Origin: Bacteroidota bacterium
GTDB taxonomy: Bacteria; Bacteroidota; Bacteroidia; AKYH767-A; 2013-40CM-41-45
Assembly (NCBI GenBank): GCA_016711505.1
Contig: JADJSV010000020.1
Location: 124,001 to 188,000 of the forward strand
Length of the DNA stretch: 64,000 nucleotides
Reading direction: 5' to 3'
A program made the position numbers and the translations under genes. The notes under the pieces were generated by a model, which saw only the letters and a program-made list of their open reading frames with translations, did not search any database and was not told where the DNA came from. Shown here in pieces: positions 8,249 to 17,500 of the stretch (its first letter is position 1; each line of letters opens with the position of its first letter).

Positions 8249-9592
8249 TTAATTCTTAACTATTTTATATGAATAATTTGTATTTGAAATTCTAAAACGG
8301 AGAATATAAATTCCTTTAAATTCAGGTAGAGTTATTTTGAGCAAATGTTCATCTTGTTCGATGTTACATAGGTATTCTGTTCCATTCATATCGTACACTG
8401 AAATACTTTCTGGAAACATTTGAAATGTTTTGTCGAATTTTAAAAAGACGTGTGAATTTGTTGGATTAGGAAAAATAGTGTGCTCAAAATTTAATTCAGT
8501 ATAAGTTGGTTCATAACCTAGTGATAGTGAATCTAATTTTACTAAAAAAATTGAATCATTTAAATTTATGCTGCTTCTTCCGATAGAAAATAAATTATTA
8601 TTGCTGATTGCAATTCCTGAAAGTAATTCCTGCATTGTTCCTCCTAAGGAAAAAGTATTTCTTAACGCACCGTTTGAGTCTACTTCGAAAAGCCAACCTT
8701 GATCTCCATTATTCGTACCAGTATTTGCTTTCCCACAGATCCAGATGCTATTGTGATCATTGATAAAGAGACTATAGCTAGATTCAACTAATGGTGTTCC
8801 AATTGTAATTGTCCATAATGTATCACCTTGACTATCCAACCTTAGTATCCATGCATCTGAATTTCCGGATGAGAATGAATTTGATGTACCAACTATCAAG
8901 AAACCACCGTCAGTTAATATTTTAAAATTGTAAATGTTGTCCTGAAGAATTCCGCCATAACTCTTTTGAACGCTTATCACTCCGGTTGAATCAAGTTTTA
9001 GAAAATATCCATTGAACATATTGTTAGTTGTTCCACTTGTTGTATTACCGATAATGAAAATGTTGTTTGGGTCTTTCAAGGAAATTGATTCTCCTATTTC
9101 ACTTCCTCCAAAATCATAGGTATTTTCCCATATTGTATTTCCTAGCGTATCAATTTTAAGAAGAAAAATATCAGGTGTTCCGTTTTGGATGGAGCCGGTT
9201 ATGTAAATCACTTTCGAAATACTATCGTAACAAGAATATTTTGCGAATGAATTGTTATTCCCAAAATTATTTTCCCAGATTAAATTGCCGGTCTCATCAA
9301 TTAGCAAAGCGTAAACTTTAGTGTAACCTCCAATACCGGGATCGTATTTTCCTGTGATTAAATAATTGTCTTCAACTTTTATAATATTATAACCTGAGTT
9401 GTCAGGCGAAAGTCCGGTTGTTAAGCCAAACAGCTGACTCCAGCTTTCATTACCACCGGAATCAATTTTGGAAACCAATAATTTACCTGATCTGCTTCCG
9501 CAGAAAATTAAATTATGGTCTGCTGATTCAATAATTGCATTTCCTGTTCCCGGACCAATTATTTTACTTGTTATAATTTGGCCATAACACAC
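8249..9592 (-). CDS. T9SS type A exported propeller-like protein lacking an obvious start codon
   Basis: The body has repeats of the type 'LLKIDTLGNTIWENTYDFGG' and 'LRLDSQGDTLWTITIGTP', typical of Bacteroidota surface proteins. The C-terminus is a type A sorting domain ('HTIFPNPTNSHVFLKFD', 'SVYDMNGTEYL', 'FKGIYILRFRIS'). The only usual start in a plausible place is GTG at 9592, which would begin in the middle of a signal peptide. In the same frame upstream, to the stop at 9665-9667, the sequence reads 'INLSFKLLFLLIFLHVVCYGQ', a good signal peptide with no ATG, GTG or TTG before it. The ATC at 9638-9640 would be a natural start if it were ATG. The true N-terminus is probably near 9640. Confidence 0.8.
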   Translation of the reverse strand: MCYGQIITSKIIGPGTGNAIIESADHNLIFCGSRSGKLLVSKIDSGGNESWSQLFGLTTGLSPDNSGYNIIKVEDNYLITGKYDPGIGGYTKVYALLIDETGNLIWENNFGNNNSFAKYSCYDSISKVIYITGSIQNGTPDIFLLKIDTLGNTIWENTYDFGGSEIGESISLKDPNNIFIIGNTTSGTTNNMFNGYFLKLDSTGVISVQKSYGGILQDNIYNFKILTDGGFLIVGTSNSFSSGNSDAWILRLDSQGDTLWTITIGTPLVESSYSLFINDHNSIWICGKANTGTNNGDQGWLFEVDSNGALRNTFSLGGTMQELLSGIAISNNNLFSIGRSSINLNDSIFLVKLDSLSLGYEPTYTELNFEHTIFPNPTNSHVFLKFDKTFQMFPESISVYDMNGTEYLCNIEQDEHLLKITLPEFKGIYILRFRISNTNYSYKIVKN

Positions 9593-9784
9593 AACATGAA
9601 GAAAGATCAGAAGAAAAAGTAGTTTAAAAGATAAGTTGATTTTAAATTTTGATAAAGGAGAATTTTATCGCTCCAAGATATAATTTTTATATCCTGATTA
9701 AAAGAAAATATTTAGCTTGATTTACAGTGTAGAACTTTCTTAAGCTTTAATTTAGTAATTTCGCACACATAGAATCGAATAACC

Positions 9785-10417
9785 ATGTCTTTACGTCTCA
9801 ACGACACAGCCCCTGATTTCACCGCAGAAACATCACAAGGCAAAATTAACTTCTACGAATACCTCGGCGATAGTTGGGGAGTTCTGTTTTCTCATCCTGC
9901 TGACTTTACACCGGTTTGTACGACGGAACTTGGATGTGTAGCTAATTTGAAACCTGAGTTTGACAAAAGAAATGTAAAGGTCATTGCATTGAGTGTAGAT
10001 CCGGTGGAATCACATTTACGCTGGATCAATGATATCAATGAAACTCAAAACACTACAGTAAACTATCCCATCATCGCTGATCCGGATTTTGCTGTTTCGA
10101 AATTGTTTGATTTCGTTCATCCGAATGCATCTGATAAATTTACTGTGCGTTCCGTAGTTGTTATCGGACCGGATAAAAAAGTAAAACTTCTGATCACTTA
10201 TCCTGCTTCTACGGGAAGAAATTTCGATGAGATCCTTCGTGTCATCGATTCACTTCAGCTAACAGCAAAGTTCAGCGTTTCAACTCCTGCAAACTGGAAG
10301 CAAGGTGAAGATGTTGTTGTTGCAACTTCAATAAAGTCGGAAGACATTCCTGCGAAATTTCCGAAAGGGTTTAAGGAAGTAAAGCCTTATCTGAGATTTA
10401 CGCCACAACCTTCTTAA
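9785..10417 (+). CDS. 1-Cys peroxiredoxin (Prx6 type)
   Basis: This enzyme reduces hydrogen peroxide and organic peroxides. The catalytic motif is 'SHPADFTPVCTTELG', with the peroxidatic cysteine at residue 45. The 210-residue length and the C-terminal half ('RVIDSLQLTAKFSVSTPANW', 'KFPKGFKEVKPYLR') are those of the Prx6/1-Cys subfamily, not the shorter AhpC/BCP types. There is no signal peptide, so it acts in the cytoplasm. A TAATTTCG box near 9755 resembles the Bacteroidota -7 element. It is followed by a heptad hairpin and is probably transcribed alone. Confidence 0.93.
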   Translation: MSLRLNDTAPDFTAETSQGKINFYEYLGDSWGVLFSHPADFTPVCTTELGCVANLKPEFDKRNVKVIALSVDPVESHLRWINDINETQNTTVNYPIIADPDFAVSKLFDFVHPNASDKFTVRSVVVIGPDKKVKLLITYPASTGRNFDEILRVIDSLQLTAKFSVSTPANWKQGEDVVVATSIKSEDIPAKFPKGFKEVKPYLRFTPQPS

Positions 10418-10423
10418 GTTTGA

Positions 10424-10508
10424 GTTCAAAGTTCAAAGTTCAAAGTTCAAAGTTGGTTTCGTGGTCACCTACGAAGCCAACTTTGAACCTTGAACTTTGA
10501 ACCTTGAA
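10424..10508. repeat. Heptad-arm hairpin, family B copy 1
   Basis: Four GTTCAAA units (10424-10451) face TTTGAAC/CTTGAAC units (about 10481-10508). The cap (10452-10481) is an imperfect palindrome, TTGGTTTCGTGGTC followed by ACCTACGAAGCCAA. The cap at 53005-53032 is close to its reverse complement, so both belong to one family. It starts 7 nt after the peroxiredoxin stop codon and could terminate its transcript. Confidence 0.85.
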
Positions 10509-10541
10509 CATCAAACCTGACCTAAAAAGAAACCAAATAAA

Positions 10542-10925
10542 ATGTCCAACCACTGGCTCAACCTCACCATCCGATTTCTCCTTGAACTGACTGCATTATT
10601 TGTTGTCGGTTACTGGGGATTTTCGCAGGGCGAGGATTTTTCTAAATATGCAATGGCAGTTTTTCTGCCGGTCATCATGGCTGTTAGTTGGGCTGTTTTC
10701 AGATATCCGAATGATCCTAAAAGAAATCCTGTGATTCCTGTAAGCGGAAAGTTCCGGTTGGTTCTTGAATTTGTTTTTTTTGCGGTAGCTATAATGGCAT
10801 TGTATGATCTCGGACATCCCGGCAGAGGCGCGGATCTTGCATTTGTGGTATTGCTTCATTATGGTTTTTCATATGACAGAGTACTTACTTTATTCCGTGA
10901 ACAACCAATAAAATTGAAATACTGA
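10542..10925 (+). CDS. YrdB/DUF2568-family membrane protein
   Basis: The 127-residue protein has about four hydrophobic segments. It carries the DUF2568 pattern: 'RFLLELTALFVVGYWGFS' near the start, 'MAVSWAVFRYPNDPKRNP' in the middle and 'RLVLEFVFFAVAIMALYDLG' later. The family's function is unknown. It is the first of three genes with gaps of only 2 and 3 nt, followed by an SMR transporter and a DUF1579-like protein, so the three are probably co-translated. The start ATG is preceded by A-rich sequence with no strong Shine-Dalgarno, as is usual in this phylum. Confidence 0.8.
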   Translation: MSNHWLNLTIRFLLELTALFVVGYWGFSQGEDFSKYAMAVFLPVIMAVSWAVFRYPNDPKRNPVIPVSGKFRLVLEFVFFAVAIMALYDLGHPGRGADLAFVVLLHYGFSYDRVLTLFREQPIKLKY

Positions 10926-10927
10926 AA

Positions 10928-11254
10928 ATGAATTGGGTCATCTTAATTATCGCCGGTCTGTTTGAAGTAGGATTTACTACTTGTCTGGGCAAAGCAAAAG
11001 CTACCTCGGGAATAATTTCAACCTACTGGCTCATCGGATTTTTTATTTGTCTGACACTTTCAATGTTTCTGCTATATAAAGCTACACAAACATTACCACT
11101 CGGAACTGCCTATGCAGTATGGACAGGAATAGGAGCAGTAGGTACAGCTCTTGTTGGAATTTTATTCTTCAAAGAACCTGCAGAGTTTTTACGATTGTTT
11201 TTTATTGGAACATTAATTGCATCTATTGTTGGATTGAAATTTGTAACGAATTGA
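10928..11254 (+). CDS. SMR-family small multidrug / guanidinium-type exporter
   Basis: The 108-residue protein has four membrane helices and the membrane-embedded Glu at residue 13 ('IIAGLFEVGF') that couples proton and cation exchange in this family. 'LPLGTAYAVWTGIGAVGTAL' is the strongest family motif and resembles SugE/Gdx more than EmrE. It works as a dual-topology dimer in the inner membrane, exporting small cations. I cannot separate guanidinium-specific from broad quaternary-ammonium transport. No guanidine riboswitch is visible upstream. The gene starts 2 nt after the DUF2568 gene. Confidence 0.9.
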   Translation: MNWVILIIAGLFEVGFTTCLGKAKATSGIISTYWLIGFFICLTLSMFLLYKATQTLPLGTAYAVWTGIGAVGTALVGILFFKEPAEFLRLFFIGTLIASIVGLKFVTN

Positions 11255-11257
11255 ACA

Positions 11258-11701
11258 ATGAAAATGCTGAAAGTGGAAGAACTAAAGCAATTAAGAAAAT
11301 TTGTAGGGCATTGGATTACAAATGGTGTATTAAGATCATCCGATAAAGCACCCGGAGAAATTGTTACCGGAACAGACACCTATGAATGGCTCCCGGGGGA
11401 ATATTTTTTGCTTCATAAAGCAGATGTCTATATAGGTAAAGAAAAAAATCAGACTTATGAAATAATTGGTTTTGATAATAAGATCGGGAAATTTACTATG
11501 CAACATTATGATAGCAAAGGCAGCACGGGCTTGATGCTTGCCGAATGTAAGAAGGATGATTGGGAATTTATTGGAGATGATTTAAGGTTTAGAGGTGGAT
11601 TTAAAAATGATGACAAAGAATTTTCAGGAATCTGGGAACAAAGAACTAAGGATAGCAGCTGGGAGCTTTTTATGGATATTACATTGATAAAGGCTGATTA
11701 A
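11258..11701 (+). CDS. DUF1579-like small protein
   Basis: A 147-residue soluble protein without signal peptide. 'LRKFVGHWITNGVL', 'GTDTYEWLPGEYFLLHKADV' and 'SGIWEQRTKDSSWELFMDIT' fit the DUF1579 / lipocalin-like pattern of Bacteroidota proteins that begin with a 'l.g.W...g' strand. Its function is unknown. It starts 3 nt after the SMR gene, the last of the three-gene cluster. The family match is from memory and should be treated as likely, not certain. Confidence 0.75.
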   Translation: MKMLKVEELKQLRKFVGHWITNGVLRSSDKAPGEIVTGTDTYEWLPGEYFLLHKADVYIGKEKNQTYEIIGFDNKIGKFTMQHYDSKGSTGLMLAECKKDDWEFIGDDLRFRGGFKNDDKEFSGIWEQRTKDSSWELFMDITLIKAD

Positions 11702-11750
11702 TTTCAGAAGGTTTTTTAAGTAATTAATTTTTACATCTGAAAAATTTTTA

Positions 11751-12437
11751 TTATTTCGATGGAGTGGCTTTAATTTTATCCTTTCCGATCTTAAAAAGAT
11801 AACCCGCAGTGAATTCAAACCCGTTTGCTGTAAGAGAATAGTCATCCGGGAGTGCCGAAGTTGTTAAAAGGTTATTAATTCCTTTCAAGTATTGCAAATC
11901 CAATGACAATGCTCCTTTTGGCAGCAAGAAAGTTACTCCGGCTCCCAGATGTAATTGAAAGAGAAAACGTTTTACATCATTTCCAAAATCAATTTCTTCT
12001 TCCTGAATGTAGCGATTTCCGGAATTGCTGTATAAATTTTCTATAAAACCTGACATACCATATCCCAAGGAAAACCCTCCAATAGGATTGAATTGAATTT
12101 TATTTACTCCAAATTTTCCTTTTAGTAAAAAAGGAATTTCAAGATAATAGATTTGAATTTTTGGTTCATATTCTGTATTGTCAATTGTCAAAGAAATCAA
12201 TACGCTGCCCTTACTTGCATACTTCAGCCCCGTAGAAAGATTGAATTTTTCAGATAAATAAACTTCGACAGGAACACCTATGCTCAAACCTAGTACATTA
12301 TTATATGCTAATGATCCACCTTTAAAAGATATTGAATAACCGGATGAATTAGCACTTGCACCAATACCAATATAACTTTGAGCATTTGCACTTAAAGCAA
12401 CTTGGATTAAAAATATAAGCACTAAAATTTGTTTCAT
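11751..12437 (-). CDS. Outer-membrane beta-barrel protein (porin-family/PorT-like)
   Basis: The 228-residue protein has a signal peptide ('MKQILVLIFLIQVALSANAQ') followed by alternating hydrophobic strands rich in Gly and aromatics ('YIGIGASANSSGYSISFKGG', 'NLSTGLKYASKGSVL', 'FNPIGGFSLGYGMSGFI', 'FEFTAGYLFKIG'). This is the pattern of the 8-10 stranded outer-membrane barrels common in Bacteroidota. The last strand is followed by a short polar tail, not ending in Phe. The specific role is unknown. It is convergent with the DUF1579 cluster. Confidence 0.8.
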   Translation of the reverse strand: MKQILVLIFLIQVALSANAQSYIGIGASANSSGYSISFKGGSLAYNNVLGLSIGVPVEVYLSEKFNLSTGLKYASKGSVLISLTIDNTEYEPKIQIYYLEIPFLLKGKFGVNKIQFNPIGGFSLGYGMSGFIENLYSNSGNRYIQEEEIDFGNDVKRFLFQLHLGAGVTFLLPKGALSLDLQYLKGINNLLTTSALPDDYSLTANGFEFTAGYLFKIGKDKIKATPSK

Positions 12438-12737
12438 ACAGTTTAATTTTGGCCTAATGTAATAAAAGTTTGAGGTAAATGAATAATCTGATCATTTTAA
12501 TAACAAGTATTAATGAAACATGCTGCAGGACGAAGTCTTGATATTAAAAAAATAGCTTCAATACTTCGTGCACAGACTTCGTCCGGGAAATTAAAAAAAG
12601 AAACTATTTTGATATCCATTTTCTCTGCAATGTCCTCTTCGCAGTTTTATAGTGTGAGCAAAGTGGTAATGATAAAATTTCTTATTTGATTAAACCTTCA
12701 TTGCTTGTTTCAATCTAATCTGCCTAACCACATATTT
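12438..12737. other. 300-nt gap with an inverted repeat
   Basis: No gene is supported here. A perfect 10-bp inverted repeat, GGACGAAGTC at 12528-12537 and GACTTCGTCC at 12575-12584, encloses a shorter internal repeat (ACTTCGT at about 12563). It could be a cruciform, a transcript hairpin or the remnant of a palindromic repeat like others in the window. The region must also hold the divergent promoters of the barrel gene and the CotH-like gene. Confidence 0.5.
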
Positions 12738-14243
12738 ATGAGATCAGTTTTTGCATTCTTTATTGCTTTTATTCTTTTTTCAAATGCCAAAGCTCAAAAT
12801 GAAGGTGACAGCATTTTTTATTCGGATCAGATTCATGAGATTCAAATAAACTTTAGTCAGGTTTCTTATTGGGATTCGCTTGTAAGCTATTTCGCAACAG
12901 ACAAATATATGCAGGCTGATATTGTATTCGATGGAAATTTGATTTCAGCAGCTGGAGTGAAGTTTAAAGGAAACTCTTCATACAACAATCAAAGCAGAAA
13001 GAAGTCGTTCAAAATTGATCTGAATGAATTTGTTGCCGGACAGGAATTAAATGGTTTGAAGAAATTCAATCTCAATAATGGATTCAAAGATCCTTCGTTT
13101 CTGAGAGAGAAAATTGCCTGTGATTTTTATAATGAACATGGGCTTAATGCTCCAAGATGTACTTTTGCAAAGGTATATCTGAATGGTATTTACTGGGGTT
13201 TGTACAATTTTATTGAAGAAGCAGATACCAAACAATATCTGAATGCACATTTTAGTTATCACGATGGGAATATGTTTAAAGGAGATCCCAATGGTGATCT
13301 CAGATATATTTCAAATCAGGCTTCATCTTATTATCCGAAGTACGAGTTACATACAAATGAAACCATAAACGACTGGAGTGATCTTGTCGAATTGATCACA
13401 AAAATTAATAATAGCGGCGGTGCATTTCAGGATTCAATTGAATCAATTATGAATACAGAGACATTCATTGAACAATGGTGTGCATTGAATTTATTCGTGA
13501 ATCTGGATTCTTATCTTGGGAGTGGACATAATTATTTTATTTACCATGATACAAATCTTGACAAATTTGAATGGATAGGGTGGGACCTCAATGAGTCATT
13601 CGGAAGTTTCAGAATGAATCTTACGGTGAATGCTTTGAAGAATCTGAGTTTGTTTTTTGTCCCTTCTCCGGCAAACAGCAGACCATTGATCAATAATATG
13701 GTCGTCAATAATTTTTATAAGCAACAGTTGATCAACAAAGCATGTCAATGGTTGCAGTATGATTTCAGCAATGCAGCATTGGATGCAAAAATTGATTCAA
13801 TCGCCAATAGAATCCGGCCGCATGTTTATGCCGATACGAATAAGTTTTATACTAATCAGAATTTTGATGATAATTTGTCTATGGATGTAACTGTAAACGG
13901 TGGAGCAGTACTTTTTGGTTTGAAGTCTTTTATTCAGGAAAGAAGAAATGCTGTGATTTCAGAAATTTCATCCTTAGGTTGTATAACAGGAATTACGCAA
14001 AACGAAAATAAATCTGAACAATTTCATGTATTTCCCAATCCTGCAAAAGGATTTATTTCAATCACCGGTCTTGAAAGTTCCATAAAGTATGAAGTTGAAT
14101 TCTATTCTTCATCAGGTCAGAAAATATTACACAGAAATGATTTTACGGGTAATGATGTTATTGATTGTTCAGAATATTCTGCAGGAATATATTTCATTTT
14201 GATAAATAACAAATCACTTTCAAAGATTTCAATCATCGATTAA
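12738..14243 (+). CDS. CotH-kinase-family exported protein with T9SS type A domain
   Basis: The ATG at 12738 begins a signal peptide ('MRSVFAFFIAFILFSNAKAQ'); an upstream TTG at 12705 would bury it. The 501-residue protein has the CotH pattern: 'GVKFKGNSS', 'SRKKSFKIDLN' (putative ATP-binding lysines, near residue 90) and 'WIGWDLNESFG' (metal-binding Asp, near residue 282). CotH proteins from Bacillus are atypical secreted protein kinases. In Bacteroidota similar domains are commonly exported by T9SS, and here the C-terminal 'FHVFPNPAKGFISITG' ... 'SAGIYFILINNKSLSKISI' is the sorting domain. The substrate is unknown. Confidence 0.88.
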   Translation: MRSVFAFFIAFILFSNAKAQNEGDSIFYSDQIHEIQINFSQVSYWDSLVSYFATDKYMQADIVFDGNLISAAGVKFKGNSSYNNQSRKKSFKIDLNEFVAGQELNGLKKFNLNNGFKDPSFLREKIACDFYNEHGLNAPRCTFAKVYLNGIYWGLYNFIEEADTKQYLNAHFSYHDGNMFKGDPNGDLRYISNQASSYYPKYELHTNETINDWSDLVELITKINNSGGAFQDSIESIMNTETFIEQWCALNLFVNLDSYLGSGHNYFIYHDTNLDKFEWIGWDLNESFGSFRMNLTVNALKNLSLFFVPSPANSRPLINNMVVNNFYKQQLINKACQWLQYDFSNAALDAKIDSIANRIRPHVYADTNKFYTNQNFDDNLSMDVTVNGGAVLFGLKSFIQERRNAVISEISSLGCITGITQNENKSEQFHVFPNPAKGFISITGLESSIKYEVEFYSSSGQKILHRNDFTGNDVIDCSEYSAGIYFILINNKSLSKISIID

Positions 14244-14385
14244 TGTTTATCATAATGTTATTTCTTTTTGAAATTTAGCTGTTTCAAACCATTATTTTCT
14301 CCTTAAGAATGCACAAATTTCGTAGTTGAAAAGCCTGTTAATAGTAAATAAAACGCCTTTTTCATTAAAAAACGACGTTTTTTCA

Positions 14386-14417
14386 TTTGGAAATCCATCA
14401 TTTATGATGTATCTTTG
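14386..14417 (+). promoter_or_regulatory. Bacteroidota-type promoter for the giant adhesin gene
   Basis: TTTG at 14386-14389 and TATCTTTG at 14410-14417 are separated by 20 nt. They match the TTTG / TAnnTTTG pattern used by the primary sigma factor in this phylum. Transcription would start about 80 nt before the ATG at 14504. Confidence 0.65.
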
Positions 14418-14424
14418 AGAGTAA

Positions 14425-14489
14425 GGCTGAATCCACTTCAGCCTCTATATTCTAACCCTATAGAATCATTCAACATCCTCCTGATGTTG
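14425..14489 (+). promoter_or_regulatory. Structured 5' leader with two hairpins
   Basis: Two hairpins follow the predicted promoter: GGCTGAA / TTCAGCC (14425-14431, 14437-14443) and CAACATC / GATGTTG (14471-14477, 14483-14489). The second ends 14 nt before the start codon. They may stabilise the mRNA or control its translation; no known riboswitch class is recognised. Confidence 0.45.
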
Positions 14490-14503
14490 AACAATCCGAA
14501 TCG

Positions 14504-17500
14504 ATGAAAAAAATAATTACATTAATCTTTAGTTTAGTTATTATCATTTCCAGCAATTCTTTTGCTCAATTAAGTAAGCCGTTCGAATTAATGAACGAGT
14601 CTGAAAGAGCTGCAGCAAAATTGGAGATGATTAAAAACAAACCTAATCCAACGACACCTAGCTATTCTCAGCGAACACAAAGTCCAAATGCTGTAAATGC
14701 AACAGGAGCCGGTTGTAACTGTTGGATCGATAGAGATGCTAGTTGGAATATTGCTCCGTTCACGAATGGATCAGCACCTGAATATAGAAACGATGATGGT
14801 TCTACAACAGTAATTGCTTTACCATTCAATTTTTGTTTTTATGGTCGCATGGTAGATAGCGTTTTTATCAATAATAATGGAAATGTTTCAATTGACTTTC
14901 CTTATTGGACTTATAGTGCCGATTCATTTCCAAGTTCTGCTTTCACAATGATTGCACCTTTCTGGAGTGATGTCGATACTCAAGACCCAGCAAGTGGATT
15001 AGTCTACTATCAGATCACAGCAACACATATGATTGTTCAGTGGGAAGAAGTTGGATATTATAGCAGTCATTCCGATTTGAAAAATACCTTTCAATTGATC
15101 ATGACTGATGGAGTTGATAATTTGCTCCCCCCAAATTCAAATGTTTCATTCTGTTATAAAGAAATGGAATGGGCTTGCGGAGATATAACCGGCACAGGTG
15201 GTTTTGGAGGTCCAAATCCTGGAACGGTAGGAATCAATCAAGGTAATGGAACAGATTATATTCAAATCGGACGCTTTGATAGTCCGGGTGGTGTATTTGA
15301 TGGTCCATATGGAAATGCTGATGGTATAGATTTCTTAGATAATCAAAATTTTATTTTGAATGCATGTATTTCCAGTCCGGGTATGCCAAATGTACCTCCG
15401 ATCATGATGTCAACACATACATGTGATACACTTACAGTTTGTGAAAATGATACACTTTTGATCACAGGAACATTTTTATCACCAGAAGTAAACCAGATTA
15501 CAAGTTGTACGGTAGCTTCATTGATGACGGGTTTATCGGTTATACAGAATAATCCTGGAAATACAGTGGATTGGATAGTGCAGATCATTGGACTTTCATC
15601 AAATCTAGGTATGAATCGTTTCGATTTGATTGGAACAGATAATGGAACACCGGTACGATCGATTCGTATGCCAATAGTTGTTAACGTAATCAATGAACCA
15701 ACAGCATCGTATACATATTCTCCTACAGGCACAATCGGTGTTGGCATTCCAATAACTTTTTCTACAGTTTCCGGTGATACATTACATGGTGTAACTTACT
15801 CATGGGATTTCGGCGATGGAACACCAATCTCAAATGACAGAGATCCTATTCATTCTTATGCAACAGGCGGAACTTATTTTCCACTCTTAACCGTTACTAA
15901 TCCCGGTGGATGTAGTATTACTTATTCACTGCAGATTGATGTATACAATTGCGCACTTGCAGCAATGTCAGTGAGTAATGCTTGTCTGGGCGCAGTTTCG
16001 ACAATAACTTTTACAGGTGTATCACTTCCATCAGCAAATTATACATGGAATTTTACCGGAGCAACTGTTTTATCAGGAAGCGGAGCCGGACCATATACAG
16101 TTCAGTGGAATTCACCGGGAACTTATGCAGTTGATCTGACAATTAGTTCTACCGGATGTTCTGCATCAAGTGCATCACAAAATGTTACGATCTATGATTT
16201 TCCTGTTGCATCTTTAACAAGTACACCTTCAGTTTGTCTTGGTCAGGCTGATGTTATACAATATACCGGAACTCTTCCCGGAACTACAATCCTGACATGG
16301 GATTTTGCCGGAGGTACTGGTGGAGGTTCAGGACAAGGTCCTTTCAATGTCAGCTGGAATACTGCAGGAAATTATGTTGTACAAACGATAGCAGATAATA
16401 ACGGTTGTACAGATACTGTCACTGCCAATATTACTGTAAACTCAATACCGAATTCATTATTTACTGCAACACCATCTGTCTGTGCAGGCGATCCTGTTAC
16501 AGTAAATTACACCGGTACAGCAAGTGCCGGAGCAAATTATGCATGGGATTTTAATGGAGCTACTGTTTCTTCAGGAAGCGGACAAGGCCCTTATGCACTT
16601 ACATGGAATACTGCAGGAGCATATCAACTCTCTTTAACAGTAACAGAAAATGGTTGTAGTTCAACTCAGACACTTCAACCGGTTACGATCAATCCGATTC
16701 CGACAGCTTCGATAGCTGCTACCCCTTCACTTTGTGTTGGAGCTGCAAATGCAATTTCATTCAATGGAAGTGCAAGTGCAGGCGCAACTTATAACTGGGG
16801 ATTTGGTACGGGTTCAGTTGTTTCAGGAAGTGGAGTAGGACCTTACTCTGTACAATGGAATGCTGCTGCAAACGAACAGGTAACTTTGACCGTTACTGAC
16901 GCCGGTTGTTCAAACAGTACTACATTCAATGTAAACATTAATCCAATTCCGAATTCTCCATTTACAATCACTCCTTCAGTTTGTGTTGGAGATAATGTAA
17001 CGCTTGCATATACTGGTTCAGCTTCTTCAGCTGCAAGTTATGTCTGGAATCTTGACGGTGGTCAGTCATCAGGTGGTTCGCAAGGTCCATTCAATGTTGT
17101 TTGGAATACACCGGGTACATACAATGTTTCACTTACTGTAAGTGAAAATGGTTGTACTTCTACTCAGACGATCAATCAGGTTGTAAACAATGCAATTCCT
17201 GATGCACAGATCTCGGCAATGCCGGGATTATGTATTGGTGAACAAAACAATATTTCGTTTACAGGAACTGCTGATCCGTCTGCAACTTATAACTGGAGCT
17301 TCGGTTCAGGAACTGTAAATTCAGGAAGTGGAGCCGGTCCATATAATGTTCAATGGGCCGCTGCAGGGAATGAAACGTTGACATTAACTGTAACTCAAAA
17401 TGGTTGCTCTGATAATACGACGTATAATGTCGTTGTCAATGCAATTCCAACTTCGTTCTTTAGTTTGCCACCATCAATTTGTGTTGGTTCTCCATTCAAT

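Noticed and set aside
10860..10930. Guanidine riboswitch before the SMR gene
   Set aside because: Only 2 nt separate the genes and no riboswitch-like structure is seen upstream of the cluster.
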